Positions 54,400-64,000 of a stretch of DNA of 64,000 bases are shown here, piece by piece. The DNA is taken from NCBI RefSeq assembly GCF_027172205.1, contig NC_070614.1:32664001-32728000 (forward strand), in the 5' to 3' direction. A model generated the notes under the pieces. The model was not told the origin of the DNA, searched no databases, and was given only the letters and a program-made list of their open reading frames with translations. Made by a program: the position numbers and the translations under genes. The DNA comes from Podarcis raffonei. Taxonomy: Eukaryota > Chordata > Lepidosauria > Squamata > Lacertidae. Position 1 is the stretch's first letter; each line of letters starts with the position of its first letter.

Positions 54400-55010
54400 C
54401 TCAGAAGCAGCCTCGCCTCTCGATTCGCAGACGTTCCGACATCATCAGCCGAGCCCCGCCGCTGCAAAGCGGGCTGGAGGGACTGAGCTGCCTGGAGCTG
54501 CAAGTCGAGGCGCGATCATCCGGCTGGGGGAACTTGTGGCTCGGCTCTCAAGGGCACTCGTAGGCGGAGAGCGAGCCTGGTCCCCCTCCGTCCCTCCCTC
54601 CCTTCCCCTCCCCTCGCCTGCCTGCCTGCCTCCCCTCCCCTTCCCCTCCCGCTCACTCGGCGCTGCCGCAGTCGCGCCTCCACGTGCCCTTGGCCGGGCT
54701 CCGGCGGGGACTGCAGCTGCAGGCAGCCGTGGCGTCGGGGGCCGGGATTTCTGCCAGGGGGTGGCTCCAGGCTGGGCTAGAGCCGGCCAAGGCGGGGGGC
54801 GGGGGCGCAGCGCGGAGTTCGGAGGCGGCGGCGGCGGCAGCGACAGAAGCAGCCGCCTCAGCAATAGATCAGGCGAGCCCGTCCCGTCGGTGAGCCCGCC
54901 TGTCTGCGCCATGGTGAGCCGCTGTGCGCTCTGCTGGGGGGCGGCGGGTGGGGGTCCGGGCTGGGCAGGTAACGCGGCCTCCGGGGGTAGCTGGGTGGGT
55001 TGCTAAGGGC
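54400..55010 (+). promoter_or_regulatory. CpG island with probable transcription start
   Basis: Very GC- and CpG-rich, with a CACGTG E-box at 54681-54686 and GC-box-like stretches (GGGGCGGGG-type). A first exon is implied to end at 54913. The island overlaps open frames on both strands that are compositional only. Confidence 0.75.
54911..54913 (+). CDS. Probable start codon at the end of exon 1 of an unidentified gene
   Basis: GCGCC ATG|GTGAGCC: a good Kozak ATG immediately followed by a strong donor, so exon 1 would code for Met only and the rest lies after a long intron. No downstream exon could be matched inside the window, so the product is unknown. Alternatively the ATG is chance and the donor closes a non-coding exon. 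Confidence 0.45.
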
Positions 55011-57635
55011 AGTGGGGAGGTGGGCCACGTCGGGAGAGGTATTCTAACCTCACCGCCCCCTCCCTTGAAGGAAGCATACTAACAGCGGGAATGAGGTGCC
55101 GGGCATCAGAGAGGGCATTGCGATACTGGAGGGGGCGAGAGTGATGGGGATCAGGGTGGCTCGCCGCTGGAGGGAGCCCACAGCACTGGGGGGGGGCAGG
55201 CGGGGGCGGGGCAAGAGTTAGGGGTGTACCTGTCAGGGGTGTAACTGGGGCTTTCAGCCGAATCGCAACCGTGTTTACTCGGGAGTAAGTACTACTGGCC
55301 AACCTCGCTGTGCGCACGCAGGACTTCTAAGTCTGCTCTTTAATTCCGAGTAGTTAAAAGAGACGGTGTGTCTCTTCCTCAACCGCGCCTCCCCTCCTGA
55401 ATGCTTCATGCCTGCTGATGTGAGGGATCCCAGCCTAAGATTTGTGATTCTGGGTCGGGAACCCCGGTACTGTGGTGGTGGTTACTGATTTCTGGCCGTG
55501 CAGTACAAGAGTGTGGTTTTCAGCACCTGGCAGGAGTCTCTCTTTCCAAGGGATGCTCAAACAGAGAGTTTCCTTTGACGTTTCCTGCATCTGTAATTCG
55601 AATTAGAATCTACACTAACCAGAACAATCCTTTTGGTTTAGAATTGTGTGTCTTCATTCTGCTTTCTAGCCTACTCTTCCATCCTGCCTCCCTCCCTCCC
55701 TCCCTCATTAACAACACTCTCAAATGTTTTTGGACAAAAAAGGCATTGATAAAGTATATTATTGGGTGGTGGTGGGGAACCTTACATTTTGGAGCGGGGA
55801 TTAAGAGCAGCATAGCTAGCTGAAAGTTGGCTCTGAAGGAGACACCTGATCTCATTGCGTGTGTGGACCGGGCATTTGTTCTAGCTGGGCTCAGGTTGGT
55901 TGTTCCAAGCTGGAGGTGGTGGCAAGATACCTTTTCTTCCGGATTTAAACAAAGTCCTACGATCTGTGTGGGAGGTCAGCAAAGGGGAACATATTTTAGT
56001 ATCTTATTGCATGGTTGTCATTTATAGATCCAAAGAAACCCCAGGAAAGGTTGACCTGGTTCCTGGCTCCATTGAAAAAGAGCAATCTTTGGTGTGCACA
56101 CACATGCAAAGAATTGTGAGAGTTGAACTGCACATGATCTGCAAATGCTTGCCGCGAAACCACAGTAGGTGGTTCTTCAAAGGAAAAATGGCTAGATTGA
56201 TACTTTTTTAGGCATTTGTTTGCTGCCTTATAACCTTGCTTGCCATTTCCCCATTGCAACTCTATTCCCCCCACCCCAAAACACAAACACATGCTAGTTG
56301 CTACTCTTCCTCCTCCTCAGCTGCTAGGTATGGGTTTAAATAGGTGGAACACATTTGGAAACCTGTGGAGCAAGGAAGGAATAGGACTGTGGCTTGGGCA
56401 GAGGTAACTGCCACTGAAAAATGGCAGATGGGGAAAGGACCAAATAACCCCTTCCCTCCTTATTATCCCCCTCCCAGAACTGCTTGTCTTTAGAAGCAGC
56501 AGGTTTATTTCACATGCTTATGTGTAATTTAACTTTGATGGGCCTTGCATTCTTTTTTTGCTTTTGCAAGTTGACAGTGTGGCAGAGGGTCTGTCCCATA
56601 ACCCCCATAATGGCTGTGTGGTCTAGGGACCGACTGGTGTGCTTCGTGTGCCTCCTCTCAGTGCTCAGTGTTAAAAACAAAATGCACCAGAGCTTTAATC
56701 CTGGAAGCGTAAAGTGGAAGCCCCCACTTTGTCAGGTGGGACCGTATAACACATGATTCACAAAGAAGAAACCGCAAGTTCAGTCTGTGGTGTCTTCAGA
56801 TAAAAAGGACCAGGCAGCTGATAGGCCTATGCAAATTGTTTAACATTTTCTTGAGCAGATGGTCATTTTCACTATTGTTCTGAACCACTTACAGTGTTGT
56901 TGGTTTTTTAAAAATGTTTTTATAATGTTGTACACCATCCTCCTGACCTCCTATGAGAGGGCAGTGTAGAAATACTTCTGTGAATAGGTGGATAGCAGGT
57001 GATGGGAAGAATGTTTGCCACAAACCAGAGCATTTTTCTACCTGAGGCAGAACAGGAAACAGAGCCCCTCCCACAAGCCAAGGTGCATAGGACCCCTGGG
57101 AGTATGTAATAAATAAGCAAAATAAAATAAATAAGGGTTTTCTGCTCTTTCGTGGCAACCGAGACCAGTTGTCTCCACCCTGACTCATGGTAGAGCCGGC
57201 CTTCTGCTGAAACTGCTCAGTGCTACTCAAAGGAAACATCTCTGGGCTAGATGGGCAAATGATCTGGCTTGGCATAAGGCAGACTCTTGTAATCCCAGGT
57301 GTGTGAGGGCTAGAGTTGATTGTGAAGTCTTCTCCGATAGGGAAAGGCACTGCACTTATTCAGCAGGGTGGCTCGTAGGTAATTTTTTCAGCTTCTTATT
57401 TTCTCCATGGAAACCATTCCCCTGGTACACAAATGTCTGCAGAAACATAATCATGGCAGTCAGTGGTGCCCAGCAGCGATTTCTGAGATCAAGGTGATGT
57501 TTTCTAAATGATGTGATTTCCCCCCTCCCTCCACACATTCAAAAAGTGGGTATCAACTGTGTTTTTAAATAGAAAGTTATCAGTTCTTGATGTATTTCAA
57601 TCCAAGACACTCTTCACTGGGGAATATCAGTAAAA

Positions 57636-57705
57636 GGGTAAAGGTAAAGGGACCCCTGACAATTAAGTCTAGTTGCTAACGACTCTGGGGTTGCAGCATA
57701 ACCAC
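57636..57705 (-). repeat. Sauria-SINE-like 3' fragment
   Basis: 'gggtaaaggtaaagggaccc' and 'actctggggttgc' on + equal the complement of the ACCTTT tail and the Bov-B-like 3' part. Confidence 0.65.
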
Positions 57706-58022
57706 TAAACACAGGCACAGCTCTGCAATGGTAATATTTACAAAAAAAATTAAAGAGAGAAGAAAGTCAGTATATAACATCATATCATAAATATTGGTAA
57801 TATTAATATCTGTCATAAAAGTGATTTTAAAAAATAAGTATACTTGCTTGGAAAGAATAGATGCACTAATGTGTGCCGCATAAGTAGGGACAACGATGAT
57901 AAGTAATGAGTTTAAACATTTTTTCTACATTCTCTATTTTAAAAGCCATACAAAAACAAGTCCTCGACAATCTGGCTAGGAAGAAGCAGAATTTAACTCT
58001 GGCATTTAATTTTCTTAATGCA

Positions 58023-58160
58023 GGGGGTGCCAACATGGAGCCTTCCAGAGATGATGCTGAACTGCAGTTCCCATCATCCTTGGCTGTTGGCCATGCTGGC
58101 TGAGCCTGATGGGAGCTGGAGCCCAACAATATCTGAAGAGCATGATATTGGCTCCTCTGG
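58023..58160. mobile_element. hAT-like repeat fragment
   Basis: 'ctgaactgcagttcccatca', 'gccatgctggctgagcctga' and 'tgggagctggagcccaaca', the hairpin core of the repeat at 37013. Confidence 0.6.
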
Positions 58161-58767
58161 ACCTAAAGAGATAAAGAACAGCCTGTAACATCTCAGTCAT
58201 ACATGGAACCACTTATTTAGACTTTCTATAACTTCCCTGATCATAAAAAAATGCTGCTGAATTATATATGGACTAAGTTCCTGGCTTACACAGTATATTG
58301 CTGGGCAGGCCATCCCAAGACATTCTGCTACCTGAGGTGGAGCAGTCTCCCCAGGTGCTGAGTACCTAAAGCCAGCCAAGTTATTTTAGCACCCGAGGCA
58401 GAAAATTCCATGAGCACCTCTCTGCTGCTGTTCCCTCACACTGTAATAATAGATTAGATAAGTAGCAATTTGCTGACCTTCCATGACACTCAAAATCAAC
58501 TGCCTGAGGGGGCTGCCTCATTGCCTAATGGTAGGGCTGGCCGTACCTGACACTAGTAAGAGAGAAGACTTGGTCACTTTTAGAAATGGAGGCAGTTCAT
58601 ACACTGAGCAGTGAACCCCTTTGAGCAATCCTTGAAAGTTTACTTTGACCCATTGAAAACCACCGCTGTAGAATTAGATGAAAGACGGAGATCTGCCTCT
58701 GGTGTTTGATGTGAGATGATGGCTTTTCCACCAACACTAAGACATAATTTGTGCAATTACTGAGTGC

Positions 58768-58806
58768 TGTGTGTGTGCACGCATGCATGCGTGCATGCGT
58801 GCATGT
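58768..58806. repeat. (GCATGCGT)n-like short tandem repeat
   Basis: Alternating purine-pyrimidine TGTGTGCACGCATGCATGCG and following units, able to form Z-DNA in principle. Confidence 0.8.
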
Positions 58807-58869
58807 GTGAACTTGCCCCAAAACAGGGCATAATCTGACCAGGGTTCAGCCCCTGTGAAATGTTGCATA

Positions 58870-59070
58870 GTGTCCAAGAGACGGTGTTGTGCACTAAGAG
58901 CTCCTCAGTTCCAGTCTGAAATTCAGTAGGTGCTCTCAGGTAAGCTGCTCTCTCTTGACCTCACCTATAATATGGGGATAATAACTCACAGAGTTTTCCC
59001 TAAGGATTAGTGATGTTGAATATGTGAAGCACCTGGAATCTGCTAAAAACACTATATGAATGCTAAATCT
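58870..59070 (+). repeat. MIR/CORE-SINE-like remnant
   Basis: 'ctcacctataatatggggat' then 'aataactcacagagttttcc' and 'atgtgaagcacctggaat' resemble the 3' half of MIR-class SINEs. Confidence 0.45.
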
Positions 59071-59107
59071 GATGATGACCTAGTGCAGAATGTATTTCCT
59101 TGCCGGA

Positions 59108-59300
59108 AGGGCTGTAACATAGTGGCAGAACATCTGCTTTGCTTGGGAAAGGTTCCAGGTTCAATTCCTGGTATCTCTAGGTAGGGCTGGGAGAGAATGC
59201 TGTCTGAAATCCTGGAGGGCCACTGATGGTCAGTGTAGACAACCCTGAGATGGATGGACCAATCGTCTGCGTTCAGGGTAAGGCTCCCTTTCCACTGAGT
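59108..59300 (+). repeat. tRNA-derived SINE
   Basis: 'gctgtaacatagtggcagaa', 'catctgctttgcttgggaaa', 'ggttccaggttcaattcctg', then 'gtatctctaggtagggctgg'. Same class as 20740. Confidence 0.78.
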
Positions 59301-59363
59301 AATCCTAACTAGGTTGCTGCACATTGATTACATTAATCTTACACTTCCTCCCAGAAGCTTATA

Positions 59364-59573
59364 CAGTAGTACTTCAGGTTACAGACTCTGCTAAACCAGA
59401 AATAGTACCTTGGGTTAATAACTTTGCTTCAGGATGAGAACAGAAATCGCGTGGCGGCGGCATGACAGCAGCAGGAGTTCCCATTAGCTAAAGTGGTACC
59501 TCAGGTAAAGAACAGTTTCAGGTTGAGAACGGACCTCCGGAACGAATTAAGTTCTTAACCTGAGGTACCACTG
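59364..59573. mobile_element. MITE, CAGTGGTACCTCGGGTTA family
   Basis: CAGTAGTACTTCAGGTTACA ... CTGAGGTACCACTG, TA both sides, 210 bp. Confidence 0.87.
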
Positions 59574-59589
59574 TAGTGGGTTTATGTGG

Positions 59590-59690
59590 TCCCCTCATTT
59601 TATTCACAAAGCAAGCCTATGAGGTATGTTAGGCTGAGATACTGTCGCAGTGAGCTTCATGGCTGAGTTCAGATTTGAATATTTTTCTCT
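59590..59690 (-). repeat. Partial tRNA-derived SINE
   Basis: 'attcacaaagcaagcctatg' and 'gtgagcttcatggctgagtt' on + match the complement of the SINE body seen at 61196-61412. Confidence 0.5.
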
Positions 59691-60528
59691 GATAGGGCCA
59701 GTCCTACCATTACATAGAGTGAGCCGGGTTGCCTTAGGCGGCAATGTAGAATGACCTGGTTCAGGGTTCCAGCTAGCCAGCCAAATCCGTTCCATTCTCA
59801 CCTCACTTTTTTCCCCTTCCCCACCCCGTCAATCAGTATTTTGTGCCCACTGAGCATGCTCAGTGTTCAATGAGCGATTTTGGGATCTCCCATCTTAGGA
59901 TTTTTTAAATAGAAGGTTTCCCCCTTTTTGTACTTCTGCAAACCTTGGGCTTCCCCCAAGTCTGCTGATAATTCTCCTTTGTGCATGGATGGTGCTGTTT
60001 TCATTGCAGAAAGATCCACACTTTGAGAAGGAGTTTGGGTTTGGTATTAGTACGTAGGATGGAGATGCGGAGACTCCAATTTGCGTTTATGAGAAAGAGA
60101 GAGAGAAAATATATATACTCCACCAGCAATATTTCTGGAGGAGGACGGCTTTCTGTTTTTTTGCCAGCCACTGTTCTCCCTGGAACCATCTGCCTTGCAC
60201 ACCCTCCAGGACGTCGAGCCAAGAAGGGGCCTCCTCACTCCTTCCTGCCTCCTGCCAGTGTCTGTGTGGGAAGGGGGGGTTGCCTCTTCCTGTCGGGGAT
60301 GTAGAACTTCTCCCTCAAGCTTGGCTGGCTCCGAGTCTCTACTTTCCTGCCTCTCTTCCAGAAAGTGGCAAAAAGCTCCTGGGGGGCGAAGGAGGAATGT
60401 AAAACAGACATACTTTCCACTATTCTACAAAGTACCGTGTGGCTAAAAACTTGAACTGAGGCCTGGTGAGGGCTAGTCCCTGAAAAGTAGCCAGCTTGCC
60501 AATTTGAGCCTTCCTTGTGGGAAGAGGG

Positions 60529-60640
60529 CTGGGGCCGGCCCTATTATGAGACGCGCTGAGTCACTTGTCTCAGGTGTCAGATTGAAGGGGGGCGGTGGAA
60601 TGAATGCCACCCCCCACTGCCTTGCTAAGCCACCCCCCAC
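60529..60640. mobile_element. hAT-like fragment
   Basis: 'gggccggccctattatgaga' then 'tgagtcacttgtctcaggtg', the same left-end motif as 39493 and 59693. Confidence 0.45.
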
Positions 60641-61195
60641 CCCCGGCTGCTAGAATGAGTTTGCCCCCTTGCCAGCCGCTGCTTGAGCTCTCGTTTCCGG
60701 CAGCTGCCTTGGCTAGACGTTTTGACACGGTGCTGTGAGACTTGGGACACCTTCGCTGCTGTGCTTGCAGTAAGTAGCAGTTGCCCGTCTTGTTGGGTGC
60801 AGCGGCTGGGGATGAGGGGTGGTCCTGCCTTGCTTCAGGTGGCAAAATGGCTTGGGCTGGTCCTGGCTGTAGGGCACCTGTTTTGCATGTAAAACAAGGA
60901 TGTAGTACCTTGGCCTTGGGGATATGAGTGCCACTGCCTGGTTCTCTTTATCAAGCCCTTGGGACTCTTTGTCACTCGCCCTCTTGAGTGCTTTGGCCTG
61001 CCTGGAATGCGTCCTTGAGCAGTGATAACTGCTGCTTGCCAGAATGGAGGCTTGCATGTGCATTGGGTGTGTTTAGAAGGAAACCTCTTGACTTCTGTGT
61101 GGCTGGAATGCAACCTGCTGTACAAAGGTAAGAGTCACATGTATCTCTCTGCTTAAGTTTGCTTCTACCTCTCACATGTGCCTGGAAGGTTTGTT

Positions 61196-61412
61196 TGCTT
61201 GTTTATTTTATTTATATCCCACCTGCCTTCCAAAGAGCTCAAGGTAGCATTCCTGGCTCTTCCTTTCCCCTCACAACAACCCTGCAAGATAGGTTAGGCA
61301 GAGAGAGTGACAGGCCCAAGGCCACCAAGTGAGCTTCATGGCAGAGTGGGGATTTGAACCCAGGTCTCCCAGGCTGTGGTCCAGCAATCTAACCACTACA
61401 CAACTCTGCCCG
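61196..61412 (-). repeat. tRNA-derived SINE
   Basis: The minus strand has a tRNA-like head ('gcagagttgtgtagtggtta', 'tttgaacccaggtctccca' on + as its complement) and a 'gtcactctctctgcctaac' body, ending in an AT-rich tail at 61200. Confidence 0.75.
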
Positions 61413-62794
61413 TGAGCTTCCTCACACCAGTGAAAAGGTTCCAGGTTCAATCCCTGCTGTCCCCTGTTAAATGATATTGAATAGTAGGCAGGAAAATTTC
61501 TCCGTTGGGAAGCCACCACCACACAAGGGCAACGAGTTTACTGGGTGATTTGGGATGCTGGTTTCAGAGGCAGATTTAGGGGAGTGTGACTGGTTTGGTC
61601 GCATTGGGTGCAGAGCCTCGGGGTTGGCACAGCTGTGATGTAGAATGGAAGGCAAGAGGCACCCAATTTTGGCATTGCCCAGGGCACCACTGGAGAGCCA
61701 GAGGTTCCTCACCATTGTCCCAAAGGATAAAGGCATCAATAGTACGCAGGATCTGGAGTGGATGGAAATTGAATGGAAAGGGGTAGCGATGTTAATGGAT
61801 ATGCAGCGGGATGTGTTTTACAAAAGAAGAGAAGACAAATTCCTCACTACTTATGCCAAAGAGGAAAAATGCATGGAGAATATCCTTTAAGCTCAGTGAT
61901 TTCATAGATTGGCTAATTATACTCACTAGAGAAGAAGCAAGGGCAGTTAAATGATACAATAACAAACCCACCTCTTCAAAGAGAAGGATCTGATTGAAAG
62001 TTAAGAGATCGATTCAAATTAATTATCACCAGGAAATTATTATTTTTAAAAGCTTTATTCATTTTGACTCTTTGGGCACAGATGACTTGGCAAGTTACTT
62101 ACGCAGCAGAGGTGAAACTGGGATCCCAATCAATCCAGGAAAGGAAAAGGCAGGCTGCAATGGGACTGAAGATCCTATGGAAGTGGAAGCTTGAAGGGTA
62201 TAGTTGGCCAGGTAGACTGTTCCCCCAGCAACCAGGTAGCAAAGAGAGAGGACAAAATTCCTCCCTGGAGATGCTTTTGCCTGTCTCCAACAAAATGAGC
62301 ATACTGCACCTGAAGACATTCATGTTTTGCTTAAACTATTCCACCTGCTGATAACCACAAAGATGGGATTTCATTATTATTATTATTAGTTTATATACTC
62401 CTTTCTGAAGTGGTATGTGGCTTTTTCCAGGGAGCCTCTGTTGGCCACCACATCTTTCTGGTTCTCGGGCATCATCCTGACACAATCCCCTCTCCTGACA
62501 TGCACACCAGTGTATGTTACCTCCTGGCACTTTCCTTACAGGCCCCAGAGGTGACCAGTGGTGCCTTCCTGGATGTGTCATGGAAGGAGAACTCCTGAAG
62601 TATCTCTTGATGTAACGTGGTAATGAAATGTGTGAGGATAAGGATAGCCAGATGACACTTCTCTGACATCTGGAAGTTCCTCCAGCAGGCCTTGCCAAAT
62701 ACCTCAGCAGGGATCAGTTTGCTGTATTGATCACAAGTACTGGCACATGACTGGAAGGATCTAGACTTGGTGCCCATTGAGTTTGGCTTAAAGC

Positions 62795-63115
62795 AGGAGT
62801 GGGGAACCTTTTAAAGCCCACAGGCAACCTTCCAGGCAACCTTCTGGGGGAACCCAGTGGTGGGTGTAGCCAGAGGCAAAACATGCGTGAAACAACAGGT
62901 GTTACTCTTGTCTTTGTGCAGTAGGCCACATTCAAGTCACGCAAAGCTTGGAGGTTTCTAAGGCAAGCAAGAGGGCTTATCACAGCTCAAGGGCACAGTC
63001 CAGTCAGCCTAAAGCTCTCCAGGAGAGGGTGGAGCAGTGTCCATGAGAGAGAGTCCCAAGGGGCGGACAGAGATGCTTAATGGCCCCCAGGCTTGAGGTT
63101 CCTCACCCCTAAGCT
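62795..63115. mobile_element. Possible hAT-like element, CAGGAGTGGGGAACC end
   Basis: The left CAGGAGTGGGGAACCTTT and the right 'gaggttcctcacccctaag' are inverted relatives, 320 bp apart. The target duplication was not resolved. Confidence 0.45.
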
Positions 63116-64000
63116 AAAGCATAGAGGGTTACACATTGCCCCATCTTGTTTCCAAAGCACCCTGTCCATATATACCACTTCATATGGCGTATATGAGGCG
63201 GAAGAATTGCTGATGGTGTTGAAGAAAGCAGAGTATTCGATCAGTGGGACATTAGGTGCGTTTTCAAAGTTTGCCCTCCGGGGCCATTAAAGTTATCCTG
63301 CCAAGCAGGTAAGCAGGTGCAAGAATGTGGGGAGAGGCAGGAGAACAAAGGAGCACAATAAAAATAATAGGGAGTGCTGGCAGAAGACGTGTGTTTCTGG
63401 GACAGTCCTAGCTCCACAAGGGGGGCTCTTAAAGAAAGAGCAGGGTAGAGTGAAAAGGCAGGTAAGACTAACACTCTCAGCACACAGCCAGGGAGATGTA
63501 TTCATACATCTCTTGCCTTGTGCCCAGCTGGACTATATACTTCAGCCTGGTCTTCCGCTCCCCACCCCCCCTAAATAAGATTCATTGTTTCTTCCTTTGC
63601 CTGGTGGAAGAGTTAGCAAGAGAGGGGAGAACAGTGAGCTAAGAGGAGGTGCAGCAGGCAGCAGCTGTAATGGGGGGGGACAAGGGAGAAAGGTGGGGGG
63701 AAGCGGGAAAGCTGAGGGTGGGGAGATGCAGATGCTGTCGCAGTGCTTCTTCTTCTCTGGGCCCCTCTCTGGCAGGTGACATCACCGTTCTGGCACCGAA
63801 AGAAGGAGAAAAAGCACCAAATCCTGTTTTCCCTACCATTGTGTAATCTTAGGCAGCCTCTTCTATACCTGGGATTAGGAGAACTGATTTTTTTAGACAT
63901 AGTAGCATACCCTCTCCTTTTTAGAAATGTAAAATAAAGCCCTGTTTCTGCAAAATACATGAATATGTGCTCTTGCATTTGGTCCTGTCCCCCCCCATAG

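Larger units (their letters stand above)
55010..64000. other. Intron of the 54.9-kb gene and/or intergenic, no exon identified
   Basis: It holds repeats listed separately. I found no open frame of a recognisable family with fitting splice sites. Frames at 61645-61890 (+) and 62517-62777 (-) are open but unrecognised. Confidence 0.5.

Noticed and set aside
54445-55006. 155- and 156-codon frames on both strands
   Set aside because: Ala/Gly/Pro/Arg-rich readings of a CpG island. The + one runs through the probable exon 1 donor.
1-64000. CRISPR arrays, operons, bacterial genes
   Set aside because: The regular short repeats are microsatellites and MITE arms. The gene structure is plainly vertebrate.

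Overview
The window looks like squamate reptile (lizard-type) nuclear DNA. Its genes have many exons with GT-AG introns. Between them lie abundant interspersed repeats: tRNA-derived SINEs, a SINE class ending in ACCTTT repeats with a Bov-B-like tail (Sauria-SINE-like), a Bov-B LINE 3' end, L2/CR1/L1 LINE pieces, and many short DNA transposons flanked by TA or 8-bp target duplications. I see no bacterial, plasmid or CRISPR features. Species cannot be named from the sequence alone.

The layout from left to right is as follows. (1) 1429-18615, + strand: 25 coding exons of DNA ligase 1 (LIG1), from the unstructured N-terminal region through the DNA-binding, nucleotidyltransferase and OB domains to the stop codon. 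The first exons lie outside the window. Two adjacent exons are a ~96% identical tandem duplicate, and one intron has a GC-AG border. (2) 22767-19297, - strand, convergent with LIG1: ATF5, a bZIP stress-response transcription factor. Its leader has a 3-codon uORF1 and an intron-split uORF2 that overlaps the ATF5 start out of frame. (3) 22.9-32.5 kb: no gene seen, repeats only. (4) 32.5-39 kb, + strand: a CpG-rich likely promoter and first exon, then a two-exon gene for a protein with 11 C2H2 zinc fingers. (5) 39-44.8 kb: repeats. (6) 46318-51677, + strand: six coding exons of a SULT2-type cytosolic sulfotransferase of 299 residues, with the PAPS-binding and catalytic residues present. (7) 54.4-55.0 kb: a second strong CpG island whose apparent first exon ends exactly after an ATG. 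The gene it starts continues to the right, and no downstream exon could be assigned. (8) 55-64 kb: mainly repeats.

The genes are not an operon. LIG1 acts in Okazaki fragment joining and excision repair, ATF5 in the integrated and mitochondrial stress responses, and the sulfotransferase in sterol/steroid sulfonation. LIG1, ATF5 and SULT2 genes all lie in human 19q13.3, so the neighbourhood fits a conserved vertebrate block. The strongest items for follow-up are the LIG1 exon duplication, the conserved-looking ATF5 uORF layout, the zinc finger split by an intron, and the unassigned CpG-island gene near 54.9 kb.
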